19,200 nt of DNA, taken from positions 1 through 19,200 of the forward strand of contig JAHHSU010000020.1 in NCBI GenBank assembly GCA_020025035.1. Reading direction: 5' to 3'. The notes under the pieces were generated by a model. The model was not told the origin of the DNA. It did not search any database and saw nothing but the letters and a program-made list of their open reading frames with translations. The position numbers and the translations under genes were made by a program. This document shows, one piece after another, positions 1-7,147 of this stretch. The first letter of the stretch is position 1. Each line of letters begins with the position of its first letter. The DNA comes from Thomasclavelia sp. GTDB taxonomy: Bacteria > Bacillota_I > Bacilli_A > Erysipelotrichales > Coprobacillaceae.

Positions 1-80
1 ATAGGACATATTAGTTTTCTGCAACAATAAGAATTTATCACATTCTGTTCAGACATTATTCAACAATATATACACTAAAC

Positions 81-109
81 TTGTCGTATCCTTCATTAAG
101 TGCTATACT
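81..109 (+). promoter_or_regulatory. Promoter of the first AraC-family gene
   Basis: A -35 box TTGTCG at 81-86 is followed, after exactly 17 bases, by a -10 box TATACT at 104-109, with a TG one base before the -10 (extended -10). It lies about 26 bases upstream of the ribosome site of the AraC gene. This placement rules out a start codon at 81 for that gene. Confidence 0.6.
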
Positions 110-137
110 TTTAAATAGAAAAATAGAGGTGTTAATG

Positions 138-1322
138 ATGAAAAAAACTTCTGACATTGATTTTAAAAAATACGGTAAAGTATACAATAAACCAATTAAT
201 CTAGAAACTCACAAAATGTCGTGTCATCAAATCATTGATACAAATAAAACGATTAGTTATCTTTTTCGATTTGATCAAGATGTATATATTGAATTATATA
301 ATGGCATTGCATGCCTAATGATTGGTCTAGAACCTAAAAATCATAAACTTGAATTATATACATTAAGTTCTCAAGTTAAAATTAAAGCAGGATGTTATTT
401 TAATGTAATTCCAATATCTAAAATAATTTCTTGTTACTTGCTTACACCAACAAATTTAAAATACCAAACATTTAATATTAAACCGTATGAATATAATGCT
501 ATTACGCCAAAAATCCACGTCTACGAAATTTTAGGTCACTATTATGGCATTAAGGCACCAAAATATCATTTTAAAGGAGAACAACATAGTTATTATGAAT
601 TAACCTATGTAGATTATGGAACATTAGAAACCACTGTCAATGAGCAATCCTATCAGTTACACTCTCACGAATTTATGATATATGGTCCTCATCAATTTCA
701 TACTCAAATGATTACAACTGATCAATCATGTTCTTACTTAACGATTTTATTCAATATGGATATTGACAACGATCAATCCCTACTCAATGAAGTTTTTCAT
801 TGTACAAATGATGTGCATACCACATTTAAAAAATTCATGAAACATTCTAGTAGTGACTTGCCTTACTCTCAAACATTAATGTTATGTTACTTACAAGAAA
901 TTATCGCTTTAACATTGCAATCTAGAATTGATATTCAAGTAAAAGAACCTTGTAAAATGATTGGTAATACAGCTATTCATTACCATCAAAATGAATTATT
1001 ATGTAAAATATTAGAATATATGAATGATAAAGTATGTGAACCTTTAACAATTGAAGAAGTATGTCATCATTTTTCTATATCAAGATCATTACTACAATCA
1101 TTATTTAAAACAAATATGCATGTCTCTCCAAAAAATTATCTTAGCAATATAAAACTTACAAAAAGCAAAGAAATGATATTAGAAAATAAATATACCATTA
1201 GCGAAATAGCTTTTACATTAGGGTTTAGCTCTATTCATTACTTCTCTAGACTATTTAAACAACATTTTCATATTCCACCTAGTGAGTATGCCAAAAAAAT
1301 ATATCATGATAATGAAAAGTAG
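138..1322 (+). CDS. AraC-family transcriptional regulator (cupin + double HTH)
   Basis: This is a 394-residue AraC/XylS-type regulator. The C-terminal ~100 residues carry the two helix-turn-helix units: LTIEEVCHHFSISRSLLQSL, then YTISEIAFTLGFSSIHYFSR leading into the typical FKQHFHIPPSEY ending. The middle of the protein contains a His-rich stretch around YHFKGEQHSYYE followed by LHSHEFMIYGPHQFH, which looks like the ligand-sensing cupin domain. About 130 further N-terminal residues are not recognised. A frame open from a TTG at 81 was rejected because a promoter overlaps it. Two adjacent ATGs lie at 135 and 138, and 138 is preferred because the GAGGTG ribosome site at 126-131 is then well spaced. 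Its gene converges on yajC-agaS, so it is a plausible regulator of the amino-sugar genes next door; that target is an inference. Confidence 0.88.
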   Translation: MKKTSDIDFKKYGKVYNKPINLETHKMSCHQIIDTNKTISYLFRFDQDVYIELYNGIACLMIGLEPKNHKLELYTLSSQVKIKAGCYFNVIPISKIISCYLLTPTNLKYQTFNIKPYEYNAITPKIHVYEILGHYYGIKAPKYHFKGEQHSYYELTYVDYGTLETTVNEQSYQLHSHEFMIYGPHQFHTQMITTDQSCSYLTILFNMDIDNDQSLLNEVFHCTNDVHTTFKKFMKHSSSDLPYSQTLMLCYLQEIIALTLQSRIDIQVKEPCKMIGNTAIHYHQNELLCKILEYMNDKVCEPLTIEEVCHHFSISRSLLQSLFKTNMHVSPKNYLSNIKLTKSKEMILENKYTISEIAFTLGFSSIHYFSRLFKQHFHIPPSEYAKKIYHDNEK

Positions 1323-1341
1323 GACATAGTCCTACTTTTTT
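1315..1341. terminator. Bidirectional intrinsic terminator between araC-type gene and yajC
   Basis: The stem GTAGGAC (1319-1325) pairs with GTCCTAC (1329-1335) around an ATA loop. Flanking A and T runs extend the stem and supply a U tract on both strands. It overlaps the AraC stop codon and ends one base before the yajC stop, so it can stop both converging transcripts. Confidence 0.88.
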
Positions 1342-1342
1342 C

Positions 1343-1621
1343 TTATTTACGAACTGCTTGAATACTATAACGAGATACTTGAACTACCACTCCTTTAGAT
1401 AATTCAATATCAATATCATCATTGCTTATTTTTACAATTTTACCATAGAAACCACCCGCGAAAACAACATTGGCTCCTACTTTAATTTTTTCTTGTAATT
1501 CTGCCATATTTTTTCTTTGTTTTCTCATGCCATTAGCTGACATAATCATTAATACAACGCCACATATTAAGATTAGTACAAGCATTGTGGCACTTGACCA
1601 CCCTATTATTTCCCAATTCAT
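1343..1621 (-). CDS. yajC: Preprotein translocase subunit YajC
   Basis: This is a 92-residue single-pass membrane protein. YajC is the small accessory subunit associated with the SecYEG/SecDF translocase in the cytoplasmic membrane. Residues ~10-28 form one hydrophobic helix (TMLVLILICGVVLMIM). A basic linker follows (MRKQRKNMAELQEK), then the soluble YajC core with the family-like KVGANVVFAGGFYGKIVKI and a short beta-rich end. The length is typical. The start has a good AAGGAG site seven bases upstream. The gene begins 18 bases after the agaS stop, so the two are probably cotranscribed. That is odd, because yajC usually sits with tgt/queA or secDF; here it would be driven by a sugar-responsive promoter unless it has its own. 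Confidence 0.9.
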   Translation of the reverse strand: MNWEIIGWSSATMLVLILICGVVLMIMSANGMRKQRKNMAELQEKIKVGANVVFAGGFYGKIVKISNDDIDIELSKGVVVQVSRYSIQAVRK

Positions 1622-1639
1622 TATCTCACTCCTTGTTCA

Positions 1640-2821
1640 TTATACTTTGGAATAAGGATATAATGTTACCCCTTTTACCACACGATTTACTTCTCCAGTT
1701 GGACAAGGATTATCAGGTGTAATATGCATAGATAATGATTTTAAAACAGCAAGTGTTTGTGCAAATTCAATATATGCTAGTCCTAAAAATCCATTATCTA
1801 ATTTCTCATCAAAATCAAACGATATTGTATAATCTACTAATTTTTCAATATCTTGATCTAATTTAGACATCACTGCAACAATTTTATTTCCTTTACGTTG
1901 TGCACTCATCTCTTTAATTAAATCTACTTCATACACTCTAGTATATGCATCATCACTTAGATAAATGACAGTCAATGTATCATCATTAATAATTGATTTT
2001 GGACCATGTCTAAATCCTAGAGGTGTATCAAACATTGTAACCACCCCTCCTGCAGTTAGTTCTAACATTTTTAAAGCAGATTCTTGAGAGAATCCTTTTA
2101 AACAATTACTTCCTAAATACACAATACGATTAAAATCGTATTCATCTACGATGTTAATTACTTGTTCATAATATTTGTCTAAAAACTTTTGGCCTTGACG
2201 ACTTACTTTTGTTATCACATCAATAATTTGATCTAAATCATCTAAATGAAAACATAATAATGTCGCCAAATACATATTGGTAAAACTTGATGTCATCGCA
2301 AAACTTTGATCATGTGTTTCTTTAGTTAAATTAATTGCAAGACACTTGCTAGTTGAAGCAGCTCGTTTAGACAATGCACCATCCTTATTACAAGTTACAA
2401 ATAAATGATAAACATTTTCACACACTGTTTCTGCTACATCTACTGCACCAATTGATTCTGGTGAATTACCAGATCTACCAAAACTTATTAATAATGTTGG
2501 CTTAGTTCTAGATAAATAAGCCTCAGGTGTTGCAACTAAATCTGTTGTTCCATATGATTTTACCTTATGTCCTAGCTTTCTAGATAAACATGGAAACAAT
2601 GCATTTCCTACAAATTCACTAGTTCCTGCACCTGTTAATATCACATCATAATCTTCACATTGAATTACGTTATTTATAAAATCTTGTAATTCTGTTTTCA
2701 TTTCTTTAATTTGAGCACAAGTTTTAATCCATGTTGCAGGTTGTTGGTAAATTTCACTAATTGTATAAATCGATGAAGTTTTTTTCATTTTTTCTTCATT
2801 CATTCCAAAAATAGTATTCAT
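1640..2821 (-). CDS. agaS: AgaS-type sugar-phosphate isomerase/deaminase (double SIS domain)
   Basis: This 393-residue protein has two SIS sugar-phosphate-binding domains. The first contains ILTGAGTSEFVGN (61-73), and the Ser-rich phosphate loop is LISFGRSGNSPES (111-123). The match in length and motifs to AgaS (galactosamine-6-phosphate deaminase/isomerase, ~384 residues in E. coli) is strong. AgaS converts galactosamine-6-P to tagatose-6-P plus ammonia. It lacks the amidotransferase domain of GlmS. The start is supported by AGGAGG six bases upstream. A TTGAAA/TATAAT promoter precedes it, with a direct-repeat operator at its -35. It is divergent from the nagA-type deacetylase, which produces its expected substrate. 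A glucosamine-6-P or other aldose/ketose-phosphate substrate cannot be excluded from sequence. Confidence 0.88.
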   Translation of the reverse strand: MNTIFGMNEEKMKKTSSIYTISEIYQQPATWIKTCAQIKEMKTELQDFINNVIQCEDYDVILTGAGTSEFVGNALFPCLSRKLGHKVKSYGTTDLVATPEAYLSRTKPTLLISFGRSGNSPESIGAVDVAETVCENVYHLFVTCNKDGALSKRAASTSKCLAINLTKETHDQSFAMTSSFTNMYLATLLCFHLDDLDQIIDVITKVSRQGQKFLDKYYEQVINIVDEYDFNRIVYLGSNCLKGFSQESALKMLELTAGGVVTMFDTPLGFRHGPKSIINDDTLTVIYLSDDAYTRVYEVDLIKEMSAQRKGNKIVAVMSKLDQDIEKLVDYTISFDFDEKLDNGFLGLAYIEFAQTLAVLKSLSMHITPDNPCPTGEVNRVVKGVTLYPYSKV

Positions 2822-2844
2822 ATTATTCCTCCTATCCTAACCAT

Positions 2845-2872
2845 ATTATATAGTCCTATTTATAAATTTCAA
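2845..2872 (-). promoter_or_regulatory. agaS promoter
   Basis: Read on the minus strand, TTGAAA (2867-2872) is followed by a 16-base spacer and TATAAT (2845-2850), about 25-30 bases before the agaS start. The spacer is slightly short. The -35 abuts the direct repeat at 2879-2914. Confidence 0.65.
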
Positions 2873-2878
2873 TTCATC

Positions 2879-2914
2879 TGTTAAAAATGATAATTTATAT
2901 GTTAAAAATGATAA
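2879..2914. promoter_or_regulatory. Putative AraC-family operator: 15-bp direct repeat, period 21
   Basis: The 15-mer TGTTAAAAATGATAA occurs perfectly at 2879-2893 and again at 2900-2914. The 21-bp period places both copies on one face of the helix, as in classic AraC I1/I2 half-sites. The proximal copy ends six bases from the agaS -35 box, a position suited to activation of agaS. The nagA promoter on the other side is ~50 bases away. The likely ligand-responsive protein is the AraC regulator encoded at 138-1322 (inference). Confidence 0.6.
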
Positions 2915-2987
2915 ACATACAAAAATAAGGTCATAAAATTACACCTTTATCAATAAAAAATATAAAGACTACTATTCAAAATTACGA

Positions 2988-2993
2988 TATAAT
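2988..2993 (+). promoter_or_regulatory. -10 box of the nagA-type gene
   Basis: A perfect TATAAT lies 23 bases before the start codon. Seventeen bases upstream there is only AAGACT, a poor -35, so this promoter probably needs an activator. Confidence 0.45.
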
Positions 2994-3016
2994 AAAAATA
3001 AAGGGGGGGCTATTAT

Positions 3017-4174
3017 ATGATTATTCAAAGTAAAAAAGTATGGATTGGGGATCAATTTATTCAAGCACAAATCGAAATGAATGATTCAAAAATTATCAAT
3101 ATCTATCCATATAATACTAAAAAAGTAGATATAGACTACCAAAATAACAAAATATTACCTGGATTCATTGACATACATTGTCATGGTGCCTATGGATTTG
3201 ATACAAATGATGCTAATGAAGAAGGATTAAAATATTGGCTTGAACATATTGTAGAAGAAGGAGTAACGGGTTTACTACCTACTACAATTACACAAAGTGA
3301 AGAAATATTAACAAATGCACTTAAAAATGTAGCAAAAGTTGCAAGTCAAAAATACAAAGGTGCACAAATTTTAGGAATTCACTTTGAAGGACCTTATTTA
3401 GATATGGTGTATAAAGGCGCACAGCCTGAGCAATATATTGTAAAACCAACTATTGAGCAATTTAAAAAATATCAAAAAGCAGCAAATGGTTTAATTAAAG
3501 TCATTACCATGGCAACGGAGACAGATGAAGACTTTCAACTAACAAAATATTGTGCAAATCATGGAATCGTTGTAAGTATTGGTCATTCTGCTTCTACGTA
3601 TGATCAAGCAATAATGGCATATGCTAATGGAGCTCGATCAATGACTCATGTATATAATGGGATGACACCTTATCATCATCGTGATAATGGACTAGTTGGA
3701 GCTGCCATGCGTATTCGTGGAATGTATGGAGAAATCATTTGTGATGCAAATCATTCTACCCCTGTTGCATTACATGAATACTTTCAAGCAAAAGGTCCAG
3801 ATTATGCCATTATGGTAAGTGATGCATTAATGGCAAAAGGATTTAAAGCAGGAACTAAATTTATTTTTGGGGGAAATGAAATTGAAATCTATGAAGATGG
3901 TAGTGCTCATTTAACTGCAACTAAAACACTAGCTGGTTCAACATTAAAAATAAATCAAGGATTAAAAATTTTAATTGAAGATGCTTTAGTACCTGTACAA
4001 ACAGCGATAAACTCATGTACTAAAAATCCTGCTACATGCATTGGTCTAGGAGATAGTAAAGGTTCTATTCAAGTGGGTTACGATGCAGATTTAACAATTC
4101 TTGATAATGATTACAATGTAATAGAAACATATATATTAGGAGAACAGATGATTCATGGCAAAGACAAAAAATAA
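3017..4174 (+). CDS. nagA: N-acetylglucosamine/galactosamine-6-phosphate deacetylase
   Basis: This 385-residue amidohydrolase belongs to the NagA/AgaA family and removes acetate from N-acetylated amino-sugar 6-phosphates in the cytoplasm. Visible landmarks are the HxH metal motif IDIHCHG (H54, H56), the metal-binding Glu in IHFEGPYL (E124), His190 in SIGHSAS, His211 in THVYNGM, and the catalytic Asp in VSDAL (D269). The length is normal. The start is fixed by a purine tract of A and seven G, ending eight bases upstream. The neighbours agaS and gatZ argue for the galactosamine branch (AgaA-like) over the glucosamine branch, but NagA and AgaA cannot be separated confidently by eye. It overlaps the next gene by 20 bases, so the two are translationally linked. 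Confidence 0.9.
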   Translation: MIIQSKKVWIGDQFIQAQIEMNDSKIINIYPYNTKKVDIDYQNNKILPGFIDIHCHGAYGFDTNDANEEGLKYWLEHIVEEGVTGLLPTTITQSEEILTNALKNVAKVASQKYKGAQILGIHFEGPYLDMVYKGAQPEQYIVKPTIEQFKKYQKAANGLIKVITMATETDEDFQLTKYCANHGIVVSIGHSASTYDQAIMAYANGARSMTHVYNGMTPYHHRDNGLVGAAMRIRGMYGEIICDANHSTPVALHEYFQAKGPDYAIMVSDALMAKGFKAGTKFIFGGNEIEIYEDGSAHLTATKTLAGSTLKINQGLKILIEDALVPVQTAINSCTKNPATCIGLGDSKGSIQVGYDADLTILDNDYNVIETYILGEQMIHGKDKK

Positions 4175-4694
4175 AAATATTACTCTTTCAGGCAGAAATA
4201 TTTATCAAGATAAAAATGGTAGAAATATTTATTATGACTATCTTACTAAAAAATTTATGTATATCAATAAAGAAGATGAAAATAAGTTTTTCATTTATAA
4301 AAATAGATTTGCAATTATTATCTTATTAGTTGCATTAACCTATGATATCTTGTTTAAACAAAATCAATTATATGCATTCATTGGTGCATTAGTTTTAGAA
4401 ATCAGTTTTGAAATATACTATAGAACACGTATTTTTTCCAAACTAAAACAAGCAAAAAACATGGAAAAAAGAAAACGAATTTCACCTATTACAAGTATTA
4501 TACAAAATAAGAATAAACCAAAAATTATTAGTCTTATTGTACTTTATCTTTTATTTGCAATTTTACTTACAATCAATACGCAAATAGAAAATTATAGTTT
4601 AGGAATTACACTAATATCCTATCTACTAGCTATAGGAGCACTATATTTTTCTATACTACATTTAATAGCTTTTATAAAACTTAAAAAGGATTAA
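4155..4694 (+). CDS. Small multi-pass membrane protein of unknown function
   Basis: I do not recognise this 179-residue protein. Its N-terminus is soluble and contains a repeated GRNIY element (GRNIYQDKNGRNIYYDY) followed by an aromatic/charged stretch. Four hydrophobic segments follow as two hairpins, near residues 52-68, 74-90, 125-142 and 149-173, separated by a strongly basic loop (KLKQAKNMEKRKR). The gene starts inside the 3' end of nagA (20-base overlap), with AGGAGA eleven bases upstream. It ends in its own terminator, so it belongs to the nagA transcription unit. An accessory role in sugar or membrane sensing is only suggested by position. No signal peptide or enzyme motif is visible. 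Confidence 0.75.
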   Translation: MAKTKNKNITLSGRNIYQDKNGRNIYYDYLTKKFMYINKEDENKFFIYKNRFAIIILLVALTYDILFKQNQLYAFIGALVLEISFEIYYRTRIFSKLKQAKNMEKRKRISPITSIIQNKNKPKIISLIVLYLLFAILLTINTQIENYSLGITLISYLLAIGALYFSILHLIAFIKLKKD

Positions 4695-4712
4695 CTAAAC
4701 TTAATCCTTTTT
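4683..4712 (+). terminator. Intrinsic terminator after the nagA operon
   Basis: A 12-bp perfect stem AAAAAGGATTAA (4683-4694) / TTAATCCTTTTT (4701-4712) encloses a six-base loop. The stop codon of the membrane-protein gene lies in the left arm. Confidence 0.88.
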
Positions 4713-4796
4713 CATTCACTAAATCACTCTATCATTAAAAAGATAATATTATTTTGTAAAATTGAAAATAACAATCTAAACAAATCAACACAATGT

Positions 4797-4802
4797 TATA
4801 AT
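4797..4802 (+). promoter_or_regulatory. -10 box of gatZ
   Basis: A TATAAT preceded by TGT lies ~31 bases before the gatZ start, and no good -35 is seen 16-18 bases upstream. Upstream, at 4733-4746, CATTAAAAAGATAA resembles the 15-bp half-site near agaS with one base missing, and a looser copy starts at 4754, 21 bases on. Regulation by the same AraC protein is a weak inference. Confidence 0.4.
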
Positions 4803-4833
4803 ATAAACATATAATAAATATAGGAGGAATATC

Positions 4834-6165
4834 ATGAAATACAACCCATTAAAAGATATCGTAAAAAAACAAAAAGATGGAAAAGCAGTAGGTGTTTATT
4901 CTGCATGTAGTGCCAATGAATACGTTATACAAGCAGTAATCGAAAAAGCTGCTAAAACTAATAGTATTGCATTAATTGAAGCTACAGCAAATCAATGCGA
5001 TCAAAACGGAGGATATACTGGCATGACTCCCCAAGCATTTATGGATTATTGTTTAGAAATTGCTAGTATTGCAGGTCTAGAACATTCAAGATTGTTTCTA
5101 GGAGGAGATCATTTAGGTCCATTAACGTGGACACATTTAAATGAATTAGAAGCCATGGAAAATGCAAAAGTATTAATTCAACATTATGTGCGTGCTGGAT
5201 TTACAAAAATTCATATTGATACTTCAATGAAATTAGCAAGTGATAACCCTAATGATCGTTTAAGTGATAAAATTATTGCAAAACGTGGAGCGTTTTTAGC
5301 AAAAGTAGCAAATGAAACATATCAAGAATTATTACAAACAAATCCTAATGCTACTCCTCCTGTCTATATTGTAGGAAGTGAAGTTCCAATTCCTGGAGGA
5401 CAACAATCAAGCAGTGAAGATACTGGGATACAAATTACAAAAGTAGACGATTTTAAATCAACTGTAGAGACATTTAAAGACGCATTTAAAGAAGCAGGAA
5501 TTCAAGAATTATGGGATGATGTGATTGCAGTAGTAGTACAACCTGGTGTAGAAGAAAAAGACGCAGGTTGTGTAGAATATAATAGAAATAAAGCTACTGA
5601 GTTAATGAATGCTATTAAAGATTATCCAACATTAGTATTTGAAGGACATTCTACTGATTATCAAACTAAATACAAATTAAAAGAATTAGTTGAAGATGGT
5701 GTTGGCATTTTAAAAGTTGGTCCTGGATTAACTTTTGCGATGCGTGAAGCATTATTTGCCCTAGCAAATATTGAAAAAGAAGTATTCCATGGAACAAATA
5801 TTAAAACTTCTAATTTTATTGAAGTATTAGAAGATGAAATGTTAAAAAATCCTAATAAATGGGAAAAATATTATACTGGAACAAATACTGAACAATACAT
5901 TAAAAGAAAATATTCATTTTCAGATAGATGCCGCTATTATATGCCTTTAAAAGCTTTGCAAGATGCCAAAAACCTACTAATACACAATTTACAAACACTA
6001 GATGAAATTCCTCTAAATCTAATTAGTCAATTTATGCCAATTCAATATACGAAAATAAGAGAAGGTCTATTAAAAAATACACCTGAAGAATTAATCAAAG
6101 ATAGAATTTGTAATACAATAGATGAATATCTATTTGCAACTCATCAAGAGGAATTAATACAATAA
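4834..6165 (+). CDS. gatZ: Tagatose-1,6-bisphosphate aldolase accessory subunit (GatZ/KbaZ family)
   Basis: This 443-residue protein matches the GatZ/KbaZ/AgaZ family in full. Landmarks are the N-terminal VGVYSACSANEYVIQA, IEATANQCDQNGGYTGMTP, LFLGGDHLGPLTW (88-100), KIHIDTSMKLASD, YIVGSEVPIPGG, VFEGHSTDYQT and LKVGPGLTFAMREALFAL. In enterobacteria GatZ/KbaZ is a non-catalytic chaperone-like partner of the class II aldolase GatY/KbaY, which splits tagatose-1,6-bisphosphate; older annotations call it a tagatose-6-P kinase. The start has AGGAGG six bases upstream. It is a single-gene unit with its own -10 and terminator. No GatY partner or 6-phosphotagatose kinase lies nearby, so the gene must cooperate with genes outside the window or act alone. 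Confidence 0.9.
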   Translation: MKYNPLKDIVKKQKDGKAVGVYSACSANEYVIQAVIEKAAKTNSIALIEATANQCDQNGGYTGMTPQAFMDYCLEIASIAGLEHSRLFLGGDHLGPLTWTHLNELEAMENAKVLIQHYVRAGFTKIHIDTSMKLASDNPNDRLSDKIIAKRGAFLAKVANETYQELLQTNPNATPPVYIVGSEVPIPGGQQSSSEDTGIQITKVDDFKSTVETFKDAFKEAGIQELWDDVIAVVVQPGVEEKDAGCVEYNRNKATELMNAIKDYPTLVFEGHSTDYQTKYKLKELVEDGVGILKVGPGLTFAMREALFALANIEKEVFHGTNIKTSNFIEVLEDEMLKNPNKWEKYYTGTNTEQYIKRKYSFSDRCRYYMPLKALQDAKNLLIHNLQTLDEIPLNLISQFMPIQYTKIREGLLKNTPEELIKDRICNTIDEYLFATHQEELIQ

Positions 6166-6197
6166 ACATTACGAGTAACTATCTTATCATTAATTAT

Positions 6198-6228
6198 AAA
6201 AAGATACTTTATTAAAAAGTATCTTTTT
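6198..6228 (+). terminator. Intrinsic terminator after gatZ
   Basis: A 13-bp perfect stem AAAAAGATACTTT (6198-6210) / AAAGTATCTTTTT (6216-6228) with a five-base loop is followed by more T. The A-rich left arm could also terminate minus-strand transcription. Confidence 0.85.
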
Positions 6229-6245
6229 TTATATATTGTATTTAT

Positions 6246-6431
6246 TTAGTGATGATTATGTTGATCCTTTATGCTTTGAAAGTATTTAGGTAAAGGAATC
6301 TTTTCATTAAATACTTTTAATAACAAGCCCATTAAAAAACAAATTAGAGTAAGAAGATAATTATTTATCCATAATGAATATAAAAATAATATAACATTAA
6401 TTACTAGCCCTGTATAAAAGTATAATTTCAT
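6246..6431 (-). CDS. Short two-TM membrane protein or membrane-protein remnant
   Basis: A 61-residue segment starting at MKLYFYTGLVINV has two hydrophobic stretches (residues ~4-20 and ~24-40) and a short charged tail ending DQHNHH. It is in frame with the truncated IS3 transposase upstream, so it currently forms the C-terminus of a chimeric 178-codon frame. It has nothing in common with a transposase. No convincing ribosome site precedes the internal ATGs (at 6440, 6437 and 6431), so it may be a stranded fragment of an older gene. Its layout resembles the N-terminal hairpin of the membrane protein at 4155-4694, but I cannot show homology. Confidence 0.35.
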   Translation of the reverse strand: MKLYFYTGLVINVILFLYSLWINNYLLTLICFLMGLLLKVFNEKIPLPKYFQSIKDQHNHH

Positions 6432-6464
6432 TCTCATCATCTTATTCACGTTAATCACACACAC

Positions 6465-6782
6465 CTTTTGTAATGGCGCTATTGTATTAAAGTTCCTGTT
6501 TATTACATTATCTGCAATCCTTCCCACATTACCTTTATAAGAATGATATTTTGTTTTAGGATGCATACCATGTAATCCTGCATTATGCATAAGTCTTTGA
6601 ACTCTTTTGTGGTTAATATTATAGCCACGATTAATTAGTTCATGATGAACTCTTCTAACACCATAACGACCTTTATTATCATTAAATATATGGGTTATCT
6701 GCTTCAATACTTCTTTATTTCTTTTAGCGACAATGTCTTCTTTACTTATTTCAAAGTAATATATAGATTTAGCTAGATCCAT
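6465..6782 (-). pseudogene. Truncated IS3-family transposase (OrfB N-terminal part)
   Basis: About 106 residues match the start of IS3/IS150-group OrfB: AKSIYYFEISKEDIVAKRN, then the HTH_21 region IFNDNKGRYGVRRVHHELINRGYNINHKRVQRLMHNAGLHG, then KYHSYKGNVGRIADNVINRNF. The match ends at IAPLQK, just where the DDE catalytic domain (usually W-x-T-D) should begin. The entire rve core is missing and unrelated membrane-protein sequence follows, so it cannot transpose. No terminal inverted repeats or target duplication were found. The sequence continues in frame upstream into a regulator-like HTH. Confidence 0.8.
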
Positions 6783-6878
6783 AATATCGTTTTGAACACT
6801 TCTACTAGAAACATCTAGTTCTAAAGCGAGATTATTAATATTTGCTTGATGGTTATTTAATAATTTGTGGATAATTAT
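6783..6878 (-). pseudogene. Remnant of a BglG/DeoR-like HTH N-terminus
   Basis: Directly upstream of, and in frame with, the IS3 fragment is a 32-codon stretch reading IIHKLLNNHQANINNLALELDVSSRSVQNDI. This is the typical first helix-turn-helix of BglG-type antiterminators and related sugar regulators (compare LA..L.VSSRTV.NDI). A GGAGG lies upstream at 6889-6893. The codon at the expected start is ATA, followed by ATT, with no ATG, so it looks decayed. The rest of the regulator is absent. Confidence 0.5.
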
Positions 6879-6899
6879 ATTTTTTTAACCTCCATATTG

Positions 6900-7100
6900 T
6901 AACCCCTTTTCTATTTACAAAATAACATATTATTTTTTTTTTTACAATTACAAGTTTTTTCCAACAAAATGGAAAATTTTTAATATCTAAACCTATTAAT
7001 TGATTTAAATATTAAGATAGTAATACAGTAGCATTATTTTATTCTATAAAAAAATAACCTTACTAAAATAATCAATTTTTAAACACAATAAAATCCCACC
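6900..7100. other. AT-rich gene-free stretch
   Basis: Between the HTH remnant and the hairpin downstream of the reductase gene I see no coding potential: stops are frequent in all frames. It holds A/T homopolymer runs and a small TTTTCCA/TGGAAAA hairpin near 6957-6976. No promoter was convincing. Confidence 0.5.
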
Positions 7101-7129
7101 AGTATAAAGTAAAATCATTTACTTATACT
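7101..7129 (-). terminator. Possible terminator/processing hairpin after the reductase gene
   Basis: AGTATAAAGTAAA at 7101-7113 pairs with TTTACTTATACT at 7118-7129, with one bulged base. It lies ~20 bases after the minus-strand reductase stop. On the minus strand it is followed by GGTGGGATTTTATT and not a clean U tract, so termination is uncertain. Confidence 0.4.
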
Positions 7130-7147
7130 AGCGAGATCAAGTTACTC

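Noticed and set aside
81..137. TTG start at 81 for the first AraC gene
   Set aside because: The promoter -35/-10 lies on this segment, and the ribosome site is at 126-131 before the ATG at 138.
6955..6981. TTTTCCA/TGGAAAA hairpin followed by T5
   Set aside because: Short, AT-rich stem not placed at the end of any recognisable gene on the plus strand.
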